Assembly (NCBI RefSeq): GCF_000296445.1
Contig: NZ_JH815198.1
Location: forward strand, 453,501-517,500
From: Slackia piriformis YIT 12062
Lineage (GTDB): Bacteria > Actinomycetota > Coriobacteriia > Coriobacteriales > Eggerthellaceae
Direction: 5' to 3'
Length of the DNA stretch: 64,000 nucleotides
Numbering within the stretch: the stretch's first letter is position 1; every line of letters begins with the position of its first letter. A program made the translations under genes and the position numbers. Below are positions 36,648 through 43,829 of this stretch, one piece after another. A model generated the notes under the pieces. It did no database searches and had not been told where the DNA came from. It worked only from the letters and a program-made list of their open reading frames with translations.

Positions 36648-37955
36648 CTACTTCTGAGATGCTTTGCTCATTTCCTCCACGTCCACCGAAATCGTGTGGC
36701 TGATCGGTTTCCACTTGGCCTTCTTGAACAGGGCGACAAGTGCGATGGGGATGTACGTGAGCATGAAGAAGGGGAAGGTGAACAGGTACTTGATCTTCTT
36801 TCCTGTGGTCGAGTGAATGTTGTTCCATTCCGTGAAGGTGGTGAGCGCCCCGAGGATGAACATGAACAGGCAGTAATTGAACAGGCAGAAGAACATGCTC
36901 GAAAGAGAGCTTACGATCATGCTGCCGGCGGACATATAACCAAGCAGGGCGAGCGCTACGATGGTGCCGTTGAACCCGATGGTGATGATGGTAAGAAGCA
37001 TCGCCGGGGCGATGGTCATGAGCATGTCGTAGCACGCGAACCGCGCGCCCTTCTTATTGGTGAAGATGCCTTTAAGAAGCTTCCAGGAATAATGGGCGAA
37101 CACCTGATAGAAACCCTTCGCCCAGCGGAAGCGCTGATTCCAGGAGTCCTTGAAGGTAATGGGCTGTTCGTCGTAGAGCATGGCAGTGGGGCAGTAGCTG
37201 ATACGCTTGCCGTCAATGATGGTCTGTGCGGAAAACTCGATGTCTTCGGTGAGCAGATGCCATTTCCATCCGCCGTGTTTCTCGAGGACTTCGGCGGCGA
37301 TGAAAAAGCCCGTTCCGGAGATAGCGCAGCTTGTGTTGAGGGTCAGGCGCGCCTGGCTGAGGTATTTCGCCTCGCGCAGGAACCAGACCGCATATCCGGC
37401 GGAAATCCAATTGCTTCCGTAGTTTTTGGAATTGCGGTAGCTGGTGGATGCGACGGCGCCTCCATCGTAGACCTTGTTCATTTCGCGGAAGTAGTTCACG
37501 TCCAGTACGTTGTCCGCGTCGAATACAAAGTAGGCTTCATAGCCGCGATCGGCGTAGCGCTGTTGGATGCGCTTGTATCCGAAGTCGAGGGCATACCCTT
37601 TCCCGATATAGTCTTTGTTGAATCGCTCGAAGACGTCCGTCGCTCCTGCGCTGCGGGCGACGGATGCCGTATCGTCGGTGCAGTTGTCCGCGATGACGAA
37701 GATGTCGATGAGCTCCTGGGGATAGTTCTGCATGCGGATGCTGTGGATGAGGTCCCCGATGACGGCGATTTCGTTTCGGGCGGAAATCATCACGGCGTAG
37801 CGATGGTTCTTCTTCGCCTCCTGCTTTGGAGGTTTTCTCGTCAGAACGGTGAAAATGTAGAAGAATTGGTAGACGTAGCAGATGGTGAATGCTAAAAAGA
37901 CGCCGATATTGAAGGCGTCCACGAATGTGACCTGTGAGAGAATCTGGTCAAGCAC
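36648..37955 (-). CDS. Membrane-bound family 2 glycosyltransferase
   Basis: 435 residues. One N-terminal membrane helix (~14-38), a GT2 catalytic domain with ISARNE, DNCTDDTASVA, the DxD motif VFDADN, LTEDIEF and QRFRWAKG (the QxxRW motif of processive synthases), then three or four C-terminal helices from ~295. This is the layout of hyaluronan, chitin and poly-GlcNAc synthases and of single-sugar transferases to lipid carriers; the polymer cannot be named. GTG start with GGCAGGG upstream. It converges on the DUF4130 gene with only 6 bp between stops. TATACT (complement of 38015-38020) is a possible -10. Confidence 0.85.
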   Translation of the reverse strand: MLDQILSQVTFVDAFNIGVFLAFTICYVYQFFYIFTVLTRKPPKQEAKKNHRYAVMISARNEIAVIGDLIHSIRMQNYPQELIDIFVIADNCTDDTASVARSAGATDVFERFNKDYIGKGYALDFGYKRIQQRYADRGYEAYFVFDADNVLDVNYFREMNKVYDGGAVASTSYRNSKNYGSNWISAGYAVWFLREAKYLSQARLTLNTSCAISGTGFFIAAEVLEKHGGWKWHLLTEDIEFSAQTIIDGKRISYCPTAMLYDEQPITFKDSWNQRFRWAKGFYQVFAHYSWKLLKGIFTNKKGARFACYDMLMTIAPAMLLTIITIGFNGTIVALALLGYMSAGSMIVSSLSSMFFCLFNYCLFMFILGALTTFTEWNNIHSTTGKKIKYLFTFPFFMLTYIPIALVALFKKAKWKPISHTISVDVEEMSKASQK

Positions 37956-38157
37956 GAGGCCCTGCCTTTCAGCTCCATGTGTAAGACTAGAAAGAAATGA
38001 ACAAAACTTTCAAAAGTATAGTGGTATCCGGTAAGCCTGCGCTAGCGCATGGGGCATATGGACATAAAATGCAGAATATTGCAGGGCGTTTTCATATCTT
38101 CGCACGGCGAGGACACTTGCGCTTTTTGTCCGGTCGCGCCTTCGCGCCCGTTTTTTT

Positions 38158-38844
38158 TCAGGCGCGGGCGATGGTGGCGATGCGTGTTGAGCATCGGGAT
38201 CGGTCCAAGGCGCATTGTGCGCTCGAGAGCGTCGCTCCCGTGGTTATCACGTCGTCGAGGAGCAGGACCCTGTTAAGGCCGAGCGCCTTGATCGCCTGGA
38301 ATCTCCCTTGCATGTTGGCGATCCTCTCTTGCCGGCTCAAGGTTCTCTGATCGGCCGCTTTGCATTCTTCGAGCGTCTGTGTGCACGGCAGACCCGTCAT
38401 GCGCGAGAAGCTCTGTGCGACGAGCGCCATGTGGTCGAACCCGCGCCGGCGCCGCGCTTTGGTCGTCGCGGGAATGTAGGAAACGGCCTGGGCCCACTCC
38501 TTCCAGGCGGGGTCTACCACGTCGGCGAGGAAACGAGCCAGCACATCCGCCAGCCGCTGTTCGCCTTTGTCTTTGTATGTTTTCACCAGAAGGGCCGCTC
38601 CTCCTTCGTAGCGGAAGCAGCTCACGCAGGGGGAGACGTCGGCGAGCTCGCGTTCGGTCACGGGATTGCAACGGTCGCATTGCAGGCTTCCCCAGGGAGA
38701 GCCGCAGCGAGGGCAGGCTCGGTAGTAGTCGATGAACTCCAGGCTCCGCGCGCATCGCGGGCATAGAAGTTTTCCGGGCGTATCGCAAAGGGCGCATCGG
38801 GTTGGCCAGAGCGTTTCGCAGATCGATTGTGCGATGAATCCCAC
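38158..38844 (-). CDS. comF: ComF-family phosphoribosyltransferase-like protein
   Basis: 228 residues. An N-terminal double zinc ribbon (CALCDTPGKLLCPRC; CPRCGSPWGSLQCDRC) precedes a type I PRTase fold with RRRRGFDHMALVA and the PRPP loop VLLLDDVITTGATL. In naturally competent bacteria ComFC takes part in single-stranded DNA uptake or processing; outside that setting its role is uncertain. The stop codon abuts a plus-strand run of eight T. It is divergent from a structured RNA region. Confidence 0.88.
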   Translation of the reverse strand: MGFIAQSICETLWPTRCALCDTPGKLLCPRCARSLEFIDYYRACPRCGSPWGSLQCDRCNPVTERELADVSPCVSCFRYEGGAALLVKTYKDKGEQRLADVLARFLADVVDPAWKEWAQAVSYIPATTKARRRRGFDHMALVAQSFSRMTGLPCTQTLEECKAADQRTLSRQERIANMQGRFQAIKALGLNRVLLLDDVITTGATLSSAQCALDRSRCSTRIATIARA

Positions 38845-39099
38845 GGCGCTCCTTTCTCGCGCGGCTTTCGTCTGAATTCTCCGACGGGTCTTGGGGATGG
38901 GAAGGACGAGAAAGATGCTAACGGTTCGTCGTTTGCCCGTTTTGCCTCCACTCTTGCGACTCTCTCGCCGCTTTCTTCCCGAATTCGTCTTCTAAGTTGG
39001 CTTTGAGCGTTCCTTCCACGCATGCGATGCTGCCTCATCTCCGAGATTTGACGCTTCTGGGGAACCGCCGTTGGTCTTGTTCAAATCTGCTAAACTTAC
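38845..39099. other. Non-coding stretch between comF and the structured RNA
   Basis: No gene is seen in these 255 bp. TTGACG at 39048-39053 has no matching -10 at the right distance. TGCTAAACT at 39088-39096 is an extended -10 that could start the RNA described next, at about 39103. Confidence 0.4.
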
Positions 39100-39330
39100 C
39101 CCGAACTTCTTTCGGGTCTGTAGTTGCGGGGGCTTGCGCCCCCTAGTCCATGGCAGATGCGGTCGAAAGGATCCACGTAAGCATCGGGCTTGTCCCGTGC
39201 GAGCATGGCGTATCCTAGGAGTAAGACGCACCCTTCGGAGATTGTTTTGCGGCGTGGTGCTGCACCGAAGGAGAGGGTGGAGCGGATTGCCGCAAACCCC
39301 CGGTGCGCGAGTGTGGGGGCAAAGACTAGG
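39100..39330 (+). ncRNA. Candidate structured leader/non-coding RNA upstream of a solute-binding lipoprotein
   Basis: Non-coding but rich in nested pairing. CCCGAA/TTCGGG hairpin at 39100-39117; GGGGGC-TTGC-GCCCCC at 39128-39143; a long-range helix CCTAGTC (39142-39148) with GACTAGG (39324-39330) that encloses three arms: GGAT..ACG/CGTATCC with an inner CGGG/CCCG loop (~39169-39215), TTTGCGGC/GCCGCAAA (39246-39253/39289-39296), and CCCCC/GGGGG (39297-39301/39315-39319). CCTTCGG (39232-39238) can pair with CCGAAGG (39265-39271) inside the second arm as a pseudoknot. No T tract follows, so it probably leads into the gene at 39378. It does not fit RNase P, tmRNA or SRP RNA. The raiA motif, often near comF, is one untested idea. 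Confidence 0.5.
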
Positions 39331-39377
39331 TCAGCCGGAAGAAGACGGAATACGAAAACGGAAAGAGGATCGAAACG

Positions 39378-40388
39378 ATGAAGCATCGCGTGTCGCTTAT
39401 AGGCGTGTTCGCCTGTGCGGTCTGCCTTGTAATGACGCTTGCTGGCTGCAGCCAGAGCACCGCCTATACCCCTGAAACGCTCAATCCCACGGTTTCGTCG
39501 CCCACGATCGGCAAGGACAACACGCTGCGCGTCGGTATCGGCGGAGGCGCGCCGTTCTACGTTTCGACGAATTCGAGCAGTGCGGCGTCGGGTCTCGACG
39601 TCGATATGGCCGCTGCCCTGGCGGACCAGCTTGGTCTCAAGCTTGAGGTGGTCTCTCTCGGCACGGGCGAAGTCGACGTGCAATCCGCCCTCGCGAAAGG
39701 CGACGTCGACATCGTTATGAGCGCGACTTCTTCCGACAAGGGCGATTCGGTGTGGGTTTCCGACCCGTATACGCAGACGGGAATCGCGCTGTTCGCAAGT
39801 CCGGGCACCGCCGCTCCCTCGAAAAGCGATGCTCCCAAGATAGCCGCCCAGTCGTCGTCCACGAGCGCATGGGCCGTCACGAACGCTTTCGGGGAAGATG
39901 CCCTGGTCGCCAATAGCGACCTGCTTTCCGCGCTGTCCTCCGTGGAGACGAAAAGCGCCACCTACGTTGCCGCCGATGCCGTTATCGGCTCGTATGCGGC
40001 TTTGGGCCAAAACGTCGATGTCGAGCCCGTCGCCGTGCTTGGAACGGTGGGCGGCTACGGCGTCGCCGTGTCTGCCAGCAACACCGATTTGCAAAAGGCT
40101 ATCTCCGACGCTCTGGCAACCATCAGCGGCAACGGCGTGGCAAACGTCGTGTGCTCGAAATGGCTCGGTTCCGCCATTGACCTTTCCTCCCTTCCCGTCA
40201 TAGAGGTTTCCACGTCGAAAGCCTCCTCTGCGAAGACGAGCGATTCCGACGAGTCCTCCTCCGAGAAGACGGGTGCCGATACGTCGGCTTCGGAGGATTC
40301 GTCCGCTTCGACGGATGACGGCGTAGAGCCGAAGACGGAAGCTGGGGCGAACGCGGTTCTTCCTCAGGGAACGTCCTCAGCGGCTTAA
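39378..40388 (+). CDS. Solute-binding lipoprotein, family 3 (amino acid type)
   Basis: 336 residues. A lipoprotein signal peptide with lipobox LAGC places Cys24 as the lipidated residue. Residues ~45-275 resemble SBP family 3: NTLRVGIGGGAPFY, GLDVDMAAALADQLGLKLEVV, KGDVDIVMSATSSD, and a closing ISDALATISGNGVANVV-type helix. The last ~60 residues are Ser/Asp/Glu-rich and probably disordered. No permease or ATPase is adjacent, so the transporter partner is elsewhere or the protein is a sensor. AGAGGA precedes the ATG, at the end of the structured leader. Confidence 0.82.
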   Translation: MKHRVSLIGVFACAVCLVMTLAGCSQSTAYTPETLNPTVSSPTIGKDNTLRVGIGGGAPFYVSTNSSSAASGLDVDMAAALADQLGLKLEVVSLGTGEVDVQSALAKGDVDIVMSATSSDKGDSVWVSDPYTQTGIALFASPGTAAPSKSDAPKIAAQSSSTSAWAVTNAFGEDALVANSDLLSALSSVETKSATYVAADAVIGSYAALGQNVDVEPVAVLGTVGGYGVAVSASNTDLQKAISDALATISGNGVANVVCSKWLGSAIDLSSLPVIEVSTSKASSAKTSDSDESSSEKTGADTSASEDSSASTDDGVEPKTEAGANAVLPQGTSSAA

Positions 40389-40430
40389 ATCGTCCGTCCG
40401 AAGGGCGTCATGCGCTTCTTTTTTCTGCAC

Positions 40431-40475
40431 AATGCGGGGTTTCCTTGACACGAAGGATGCCCCGCATTATTTATA
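40431..40475 (+). terminator. Terminator after the solute-binding protein
   Basis: AATGCGGGG (40431-40439) pairs with CCCCGCATT (40460-40468), with CCTT/AAGG pairing inside, then ATTTAT. TTGACA at 40445-40450 in the loop is a possible -35 for sufC but lacks a good -10. Confidence 0.7.
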
Positions 40476-40529
40476 TGATATTGTTTTAGTAGCAATTAGC
40501 ATACGAGACATGAGATAGAGGACGTAGTC

Positions 40530-41306
40530 ATGCTTGAACTAAAGAATCTGGTATTCGAGGTGCCTGTTGAAGGGGGAGTCTCTGAGACGAAGCGCATCAT
40601 CGACGACCTTTCCCTTACGATCGAAGACGGTCGATTCACGGTCATAACCGGCCCGAACGGCGGCGGCAAATCCACGCTGGCGAAGCTCATCATGGGTATC
40701 GAGCAGCCGACGTCCGGCTCCATCGTCTTCAACGGCCAAGACATCACCCATGCATCCATCACCGAGCGCGCCAAGCTCGGAATCGGGTACGGCTTTCAGC
40801 AGCCCGCTCGCTTCAAGGGCATGAAGGTCAAAAAGCTTCTTGAGCTCGCAGCGGGCAAGCGCCTTCCGGCCCTTGAGTGCAACGAGTATTTGGCGAAAGT
40901 CGGCCTGTGTTCTGCGGCCTATCTCACGCGCGAGGTGGACAAGAGCCTTTCCGGCGGCGAGGTAAAGCGCATCGAGATTGCAACGATGCTCGCGCGAGAC
41001 CCGAAGATGGCCATCTACGACGAGCCCGAGGCGGGCATCGACCTGTGGAGCTTTGACCGTCTGACCGAGACGTTTCGCGATATCCACGAGACCCGCGACG
41101 ACCGCAGCATCGTGATTATCTCGCACCAGGAACGCATCATCCAGCTCGCCGACGACATCGTCTGTCTTCGCGACGGACGCATTCAGGACATGGGTCCGCG
41201 CGAGGAAATCCTTCCCAAGCTCGGCTTCACCGACCGCGGCTTCCACGGCTGCCAGCTCACCCAGCCGACCGAGCTGCATCTTACCGAGATTTCCACGAAC
41301 TGCTAG
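40530..41306 (+). CDS. sufC: SUF Fe-S assembly ATPase
   Basis: A 258-residue ABC-type ATPase of the SufC family: Walker A TGPNGGGKST, FQQPARFKGM (the SufC Q-loop region), signature SLSGGEVKRIEIA, Walker B MAIYDEPEAGIDLWSF and the H-loop ISHQERI. It powers Fe-S cluster assembly with SufB/D. The partner gene starts 22 bp downstream. This is one of only two SUF genes here; no cysteine desulfurase (SufS) or SufU is present. Confidence 0.92.
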   Translation: MLELKNLVFEVPVEGGVSETKRIIDDLSLTIEDGRFTVITGPNGGGKSTLAKLIMGIEQPTSGSIVFNGQDITHASITERAKLGIGYGFQQPARFKGMKVKKLLELAAGKRLPALECNEYLAKVGLCSAAYLTREVDKSLSGGEVKRIEIATMLARDPKMAIYDEPEAGIDLWSFDRLTETFRDIHETRDDRSIVIISHQERIIQLADDIVCLRDGRIQDMGPREEILPKLGFTDRGFHGCQLTQPTELHLTEISTNC

Positions 41307-41328
41307 TGATTCTGTAAGGAGATACGTC

Positions 41329-42255
41329 ATGGCAGATCTTTCCACTCTTGACGAGAAACTGCTCGAGCAGATTGCCGATTTGCACGGCATGCCGCGAGGC
41401 GCTTTCAATATCCGCAAGGACGGCCAGCTTGTCGAGCGCCATTCGAGCGCGAACATCACCATCGACTCGTTCACGGACAAGCAGGGCATCGAAATCACCA
41501 TCGCCCCTGGCACGAAGAACGAAACCGTTCATATTCCCGTCATCGTCACCAAGGCGGGACTGACCGACGTGGTCTATAACGATTTTCATATCGGAGACGA
41601 CGCCGATGTCACCATCATCGCAGGCTGCGGCATCCATAACACGAGCGACCAAAAGGCCGAGCATGACGGCATCCACAGCTTCTGGATCGGCAAGAACGCC
41701 CGTGTCCGCTACATGGAGAAGCACTACGGCGAAGGGGAGGGAACGGGCGAGCGCGTCTTGAACCCCACGACCAACGTGTACATGGACGAAGGGTCTCATT
41801 GCGAGATGGAGATGACCCAGCTCGGAGGCGTCTCCTCCACGATTCGCGACACCAACGCCGAGCTTGCAGCGGGCGCCAAGCTGGTCTTGACCGAGAAACT
41901 GCTCACCCACGGCGACCAGACGGCGACGTCCAACATGAACGTCTATCTGAAGGGTGACGATTCGAGCGTGCAGGTCATTTCTCGAAGCGTCGCTCAGGAC
42001 AATTCTGTCCAGATTTTCAACCCCTTGGTCGTCGGCGAGGCTGCATGTCGCGGCCACGTCCAGTGCGATGCCATCATCATGGGGTCCGCGAAGGTGAAGG
42101 CCATTCCTGGCATCGAGGCGGCAAGCGAAGACGCCCAGCTCATCCACGAGGCCGCCATCGGCAAGATCGCGGGAGACCAGATCGTGAAGCTTATGACGCT
42201 CGGCCTGACCGAAGAAGAGGCCGAAGCGGAGATTCTGGACGATTTCCTTTCGTAG
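41329..42255 (+). CDS. sufB: SufB/SufD-family scaffold protein (short form)
   Basis: 308 residues, much shorter than classical SufB (~470). It keeps the beta-helix core: HIPVIVTKAGLTDVVYND, GCGIHN, HYGEGEGTGERVLNP, and the C-terminal PGIEAASEDAQLIHEAAIGKIAGDQI that holds the SufB glutamate and histidine. GEAACRGHVQCDAIIMG contains candidate cluster cysteines. With sufC it forms a two-gene minimal SUF module of the type seen in anaerobes and archaea. AAGGAG precedes the ATG. SufB versus SufD cannot be separated by sequence here. Confidence 0.87.
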   Translation: MADLSTLDEKLLEQIADLHGMPRGAFNIRKDGQLVERHSSANITIDSFTDKQGIEITIAPGTKNETVHIPVIVTKAGLTDVVYNDFHIGDDADVTIIAGCGIHNTSDQKAEHDGIHSFWIGKNARVRYMEKHYGEGEGTGERVLNPTTNVYMDEGSHCEMEMTQLGGVSSTIRDTNAELAAGAKLVLTEKLLTHGDQTATSNMNVYLKGDDSSVQVISRSVAQDNSVQIFNPLVVGEAACRGHVQCDAIIMGSAKVKAIPGIEAASEDAQLIHEAAIGKIAGDQIVKLMTLGLTEEEAEAEILDDFLS

Positions 42256-42330
42256 CGTCGTTCGCTTCGCACAAACAGAGCGCGCGAAGATGTTCAAAAC
42301 GCTTCGAGACGCTGTGAATCTTACAAGCAG

Positions 42331-42352
42331 GGCCCGCGGAATGCGGGCCTTG
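42331..42352 (+). terminator. Terminator after sufB
   Basis: GGCCCGC (42331-42337), loop GGAAT, GCGGGCC (42343-42349), then TTGCCC, a weak T tract. TATAAT at 42357-42362 right after it is a candidate -10 for the small membrane gene. Confidence 0.55.
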
Positions 42353-42420
42353 CCCGTATAATGCATGAAAACGATGCCGCGCCGATCGCGACGGATTGAA
42401 TGAAGGACGGTGCATGCCGC

Positions 42421-42561
42421 ATGATGAAGCACGACGATTACCGTCGCCAGACGGAAGAAGACCTCGAAAGCGTTCCTCCGATGAGCACGACCCAAAAGGT
42501 CATTATTGCAATCGCTGCCATCGGGGTTGCTGTGGGCATTGCGTATTTTGTACTTTCGTAA
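42421..42561 (+). CDS. 46-residue single-pass membrane protein
   Basis: A short frame beginning ATGATG: a charged N-terminal half (HDDYRRQTEEDLESVPP), then one hydrophobic helix VIIAIAAIGVAVGIAYFVL to the end. A TATAAT lies ~60 bp upstream and AAGGA 13 nt before the first ATG, slightly far. The charge-then-helix layout and high codon-usage similarity to its neighbours support a real gene. Function unknown. Confidence 0.5.
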   Translation: MMKHDDYRRQTEEDLESVPPMSTTQKVIIAIAAIGVAVGIAYFVLS

Positions 42562-42645
42562 GCCGCTTCGCGGCAAACGTGCGTGCCCGGGTCGATTCCT
42601 GGGTTGGCGCAGGCTTGCGCGCGATTGATGAAAGGAAGGCGATAT

Positions 42646-43575
42646 ATGGCTAAGCACGCTAAGCGCGAAAGCGATTTGAACGAAGAGGAGCTCAATGATT
42701 CGATGGAGGGTGCCGACAAGGACGCTTCCTCCGAGGACCAAGGCCTTGGTTTCGGGAAAAAAGACGATCGCGAGGAGATGCCGGCACACCATGTGAAATC
42801 CCGAAGGATGCGCACGGCTTTGATTGTAGTGTCGGTCGCGCTTGTCCTTCTGATGGCGGCTCTTGGCTATTTCGCATGGATGCTTATCGGCGAAGCGCGC
42901 GACGTCGCCTATCAAAGCACGATTCAGTCGAGCCAGAATTCCAAAGACTCCGCCTCCACGCTCGATGCGGGAAGCACGTCGGCCGACCGCAAGGAAACGC
43001 CCGAGCTTGTCGGGCTGATTGGGAAAACGGAAGATGAAGCCGTCGCTCTCATCGGCCGTGGCGCGACTGAAACGAGCTCTTCAGAGATCACCGAGGAAAC
43101 GGGCGAAGGAGACGAGAAGACCACGGAGGTCGTCGGCCGCAATGTGACGTTGGCGCTGACCGACGAGACGAGCGACTCCAAGGGCAATACGCCGTCGGTG
43201 TATCTGACGCTCGACAAGGAGGGCGTGATTACCGAGGCCGGATACTCGGCATCGGTCGGCTCTCTCGGGTACGGGGAAGTGAGCTTCGTCGATGCGGTTC
43301 AGACCGAGCATTTGGTCGAAAACCTGGTGAGCATGGCCGGCGTGCCGACCGAAGAAGGCGCTGTCGAGATGCCTTCTCCCGAAAGCTATCGCAGCTACGC
43401 CGACGATGGAAAGACGATTGCCCAGGAGATGTACACATTCGAGGGGACCGGCGAGGCCGACGGGGCGTCGTATGCCTGGTCGTGCAAGCTCAGCTACGAT
43501 TATTCGGCCGCGAATGTTTCGGGTAATCTTGCCGATACGATTCGTCAGGTGTATCTGTACGTCAAGAGCGCTTAG
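42646..43575 (+). CDS. Membrane-anchored protein of unknown function
   Basis: 309 residues. An acidic N-terminal cytoplasmic part (~1-52) is followed by one membrane helix at ~55-82 (TALIVVSVALVLLMAALGYF), a Ser/Thr-rich linker with many acidic residues, and a C-terminal domain of ~150 residues without cysteines (VGSLGYGEVSFVDAVQ; IRQVYLYVKSA). I do not recognise the family. GAAAGGAAGG lies 5 bp before the ATG. The small single-pass protein upstream may be in the same transcript. Confidence 0.72.
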   Translation: MAKHAKRESDLNEEELNDSMEGADKDASSEDQGLGFGKKDDREEMPAHHVKSRRMRTALIVVSVALVLLMAALGYFAWMLIGEARDVAYQSTIQSSQNSKDSASTLDAGSTSADRKETPELVGLIGKTEDEAVALIGRGATETSSSEITEETGEGDEKTTEVVGRNVTLALTDETSDSKGNTPSVYLTLDKEGVITEAGYSASVGSLGYGEVSFVDAVQTEHLVENLVSMAGVPTEEGAVEMPSPESYRSYADDGKTIAQEMYTFEGTGEADGASYAWSCKLSYDYSAANVSGNLADTIRQVYLYVKSA

Positions 43576-43654
43576 CGCCTGTTGTTCGCGAGCGAAGCGA
43601 ATACAATTGAAAAACGTCCTACGGCGCGCATGAATCCGCCGCAGGAAAGGGTCA

Positions 43655-43686
43655 GCAAACGAGGGGCTTTCGAGCCCCTCGTTTGC
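43655..43686. terminator. Very strong UUCG hairpin ahead of the his operon
   Basis: Perfect 14-bp stem (43655-43668 with 43673-43686, core CGAGGGGCT) closed by TTCG. No T tract follows, but GGCAAAGCTTTGCC, a 14-bp palindrome, comes 4 bp later (43691-43704). It probably ends the upstream transcript. Confidence 0.7.
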
Positions 43687-43726
43687 GTCTGGCAAAGCTT
43701 TGCCATATTCGTGTAATAATGCTTCG

Positions 43727-43750
43727 CTTTAGCACTCTACTATGCTAAAG
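43727..43750 (+). promoter_or_regulatory. Inverted repeat in the his operon upstream region
   Basis: CTTTAGCA (43727-43734), CTCTACTA, TGCTAAAG (43743-43750), 80 bp before the hisZG start. TATGCT inside it is a possible -10. TTAGCACTC equals one half of a CIRCE element, but the other half is missing. Confidence 0.4.
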
Positions 43751-43829
43751 TACATTCTGGAAGTAATCGCGCGGGAATCGTCTGTGCTTTTCCGCCATTG
43801 GAGTCGATACATCAGGAGGTGCGGCCGAA

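Noticed and set aside
36696..37895. 399-residue plus-strand frame opposite the glycosyltransferase
   Set aside because: It is antisense to a well-supported GT2 gene with intact catalytic motifs and shows no domain of its own.
39266..39297. T-box antiterminator (AGGGTGG...)
   Set aside because: AGGGTGGAGCGG resembles the T-box core, but the conserved ACCGCG is missing and no terminator or clear Stem I specifier is visible.
42583..42610. tRNA-like 3' fragment (CCCGGGTCGATTCCTGGG)
   Set aside because: Only a T-arm-like hairpin is present, the loop lacks the normal TTC, and no acceptor partner or anticodon arm is found.
43728..43749. CIRCE element (HrcA operator)
   Set aside because: Only the left half TTAGCACTC matches; the right half and the 9-bp spacing are absent, and the downstream genes are not chaperones.
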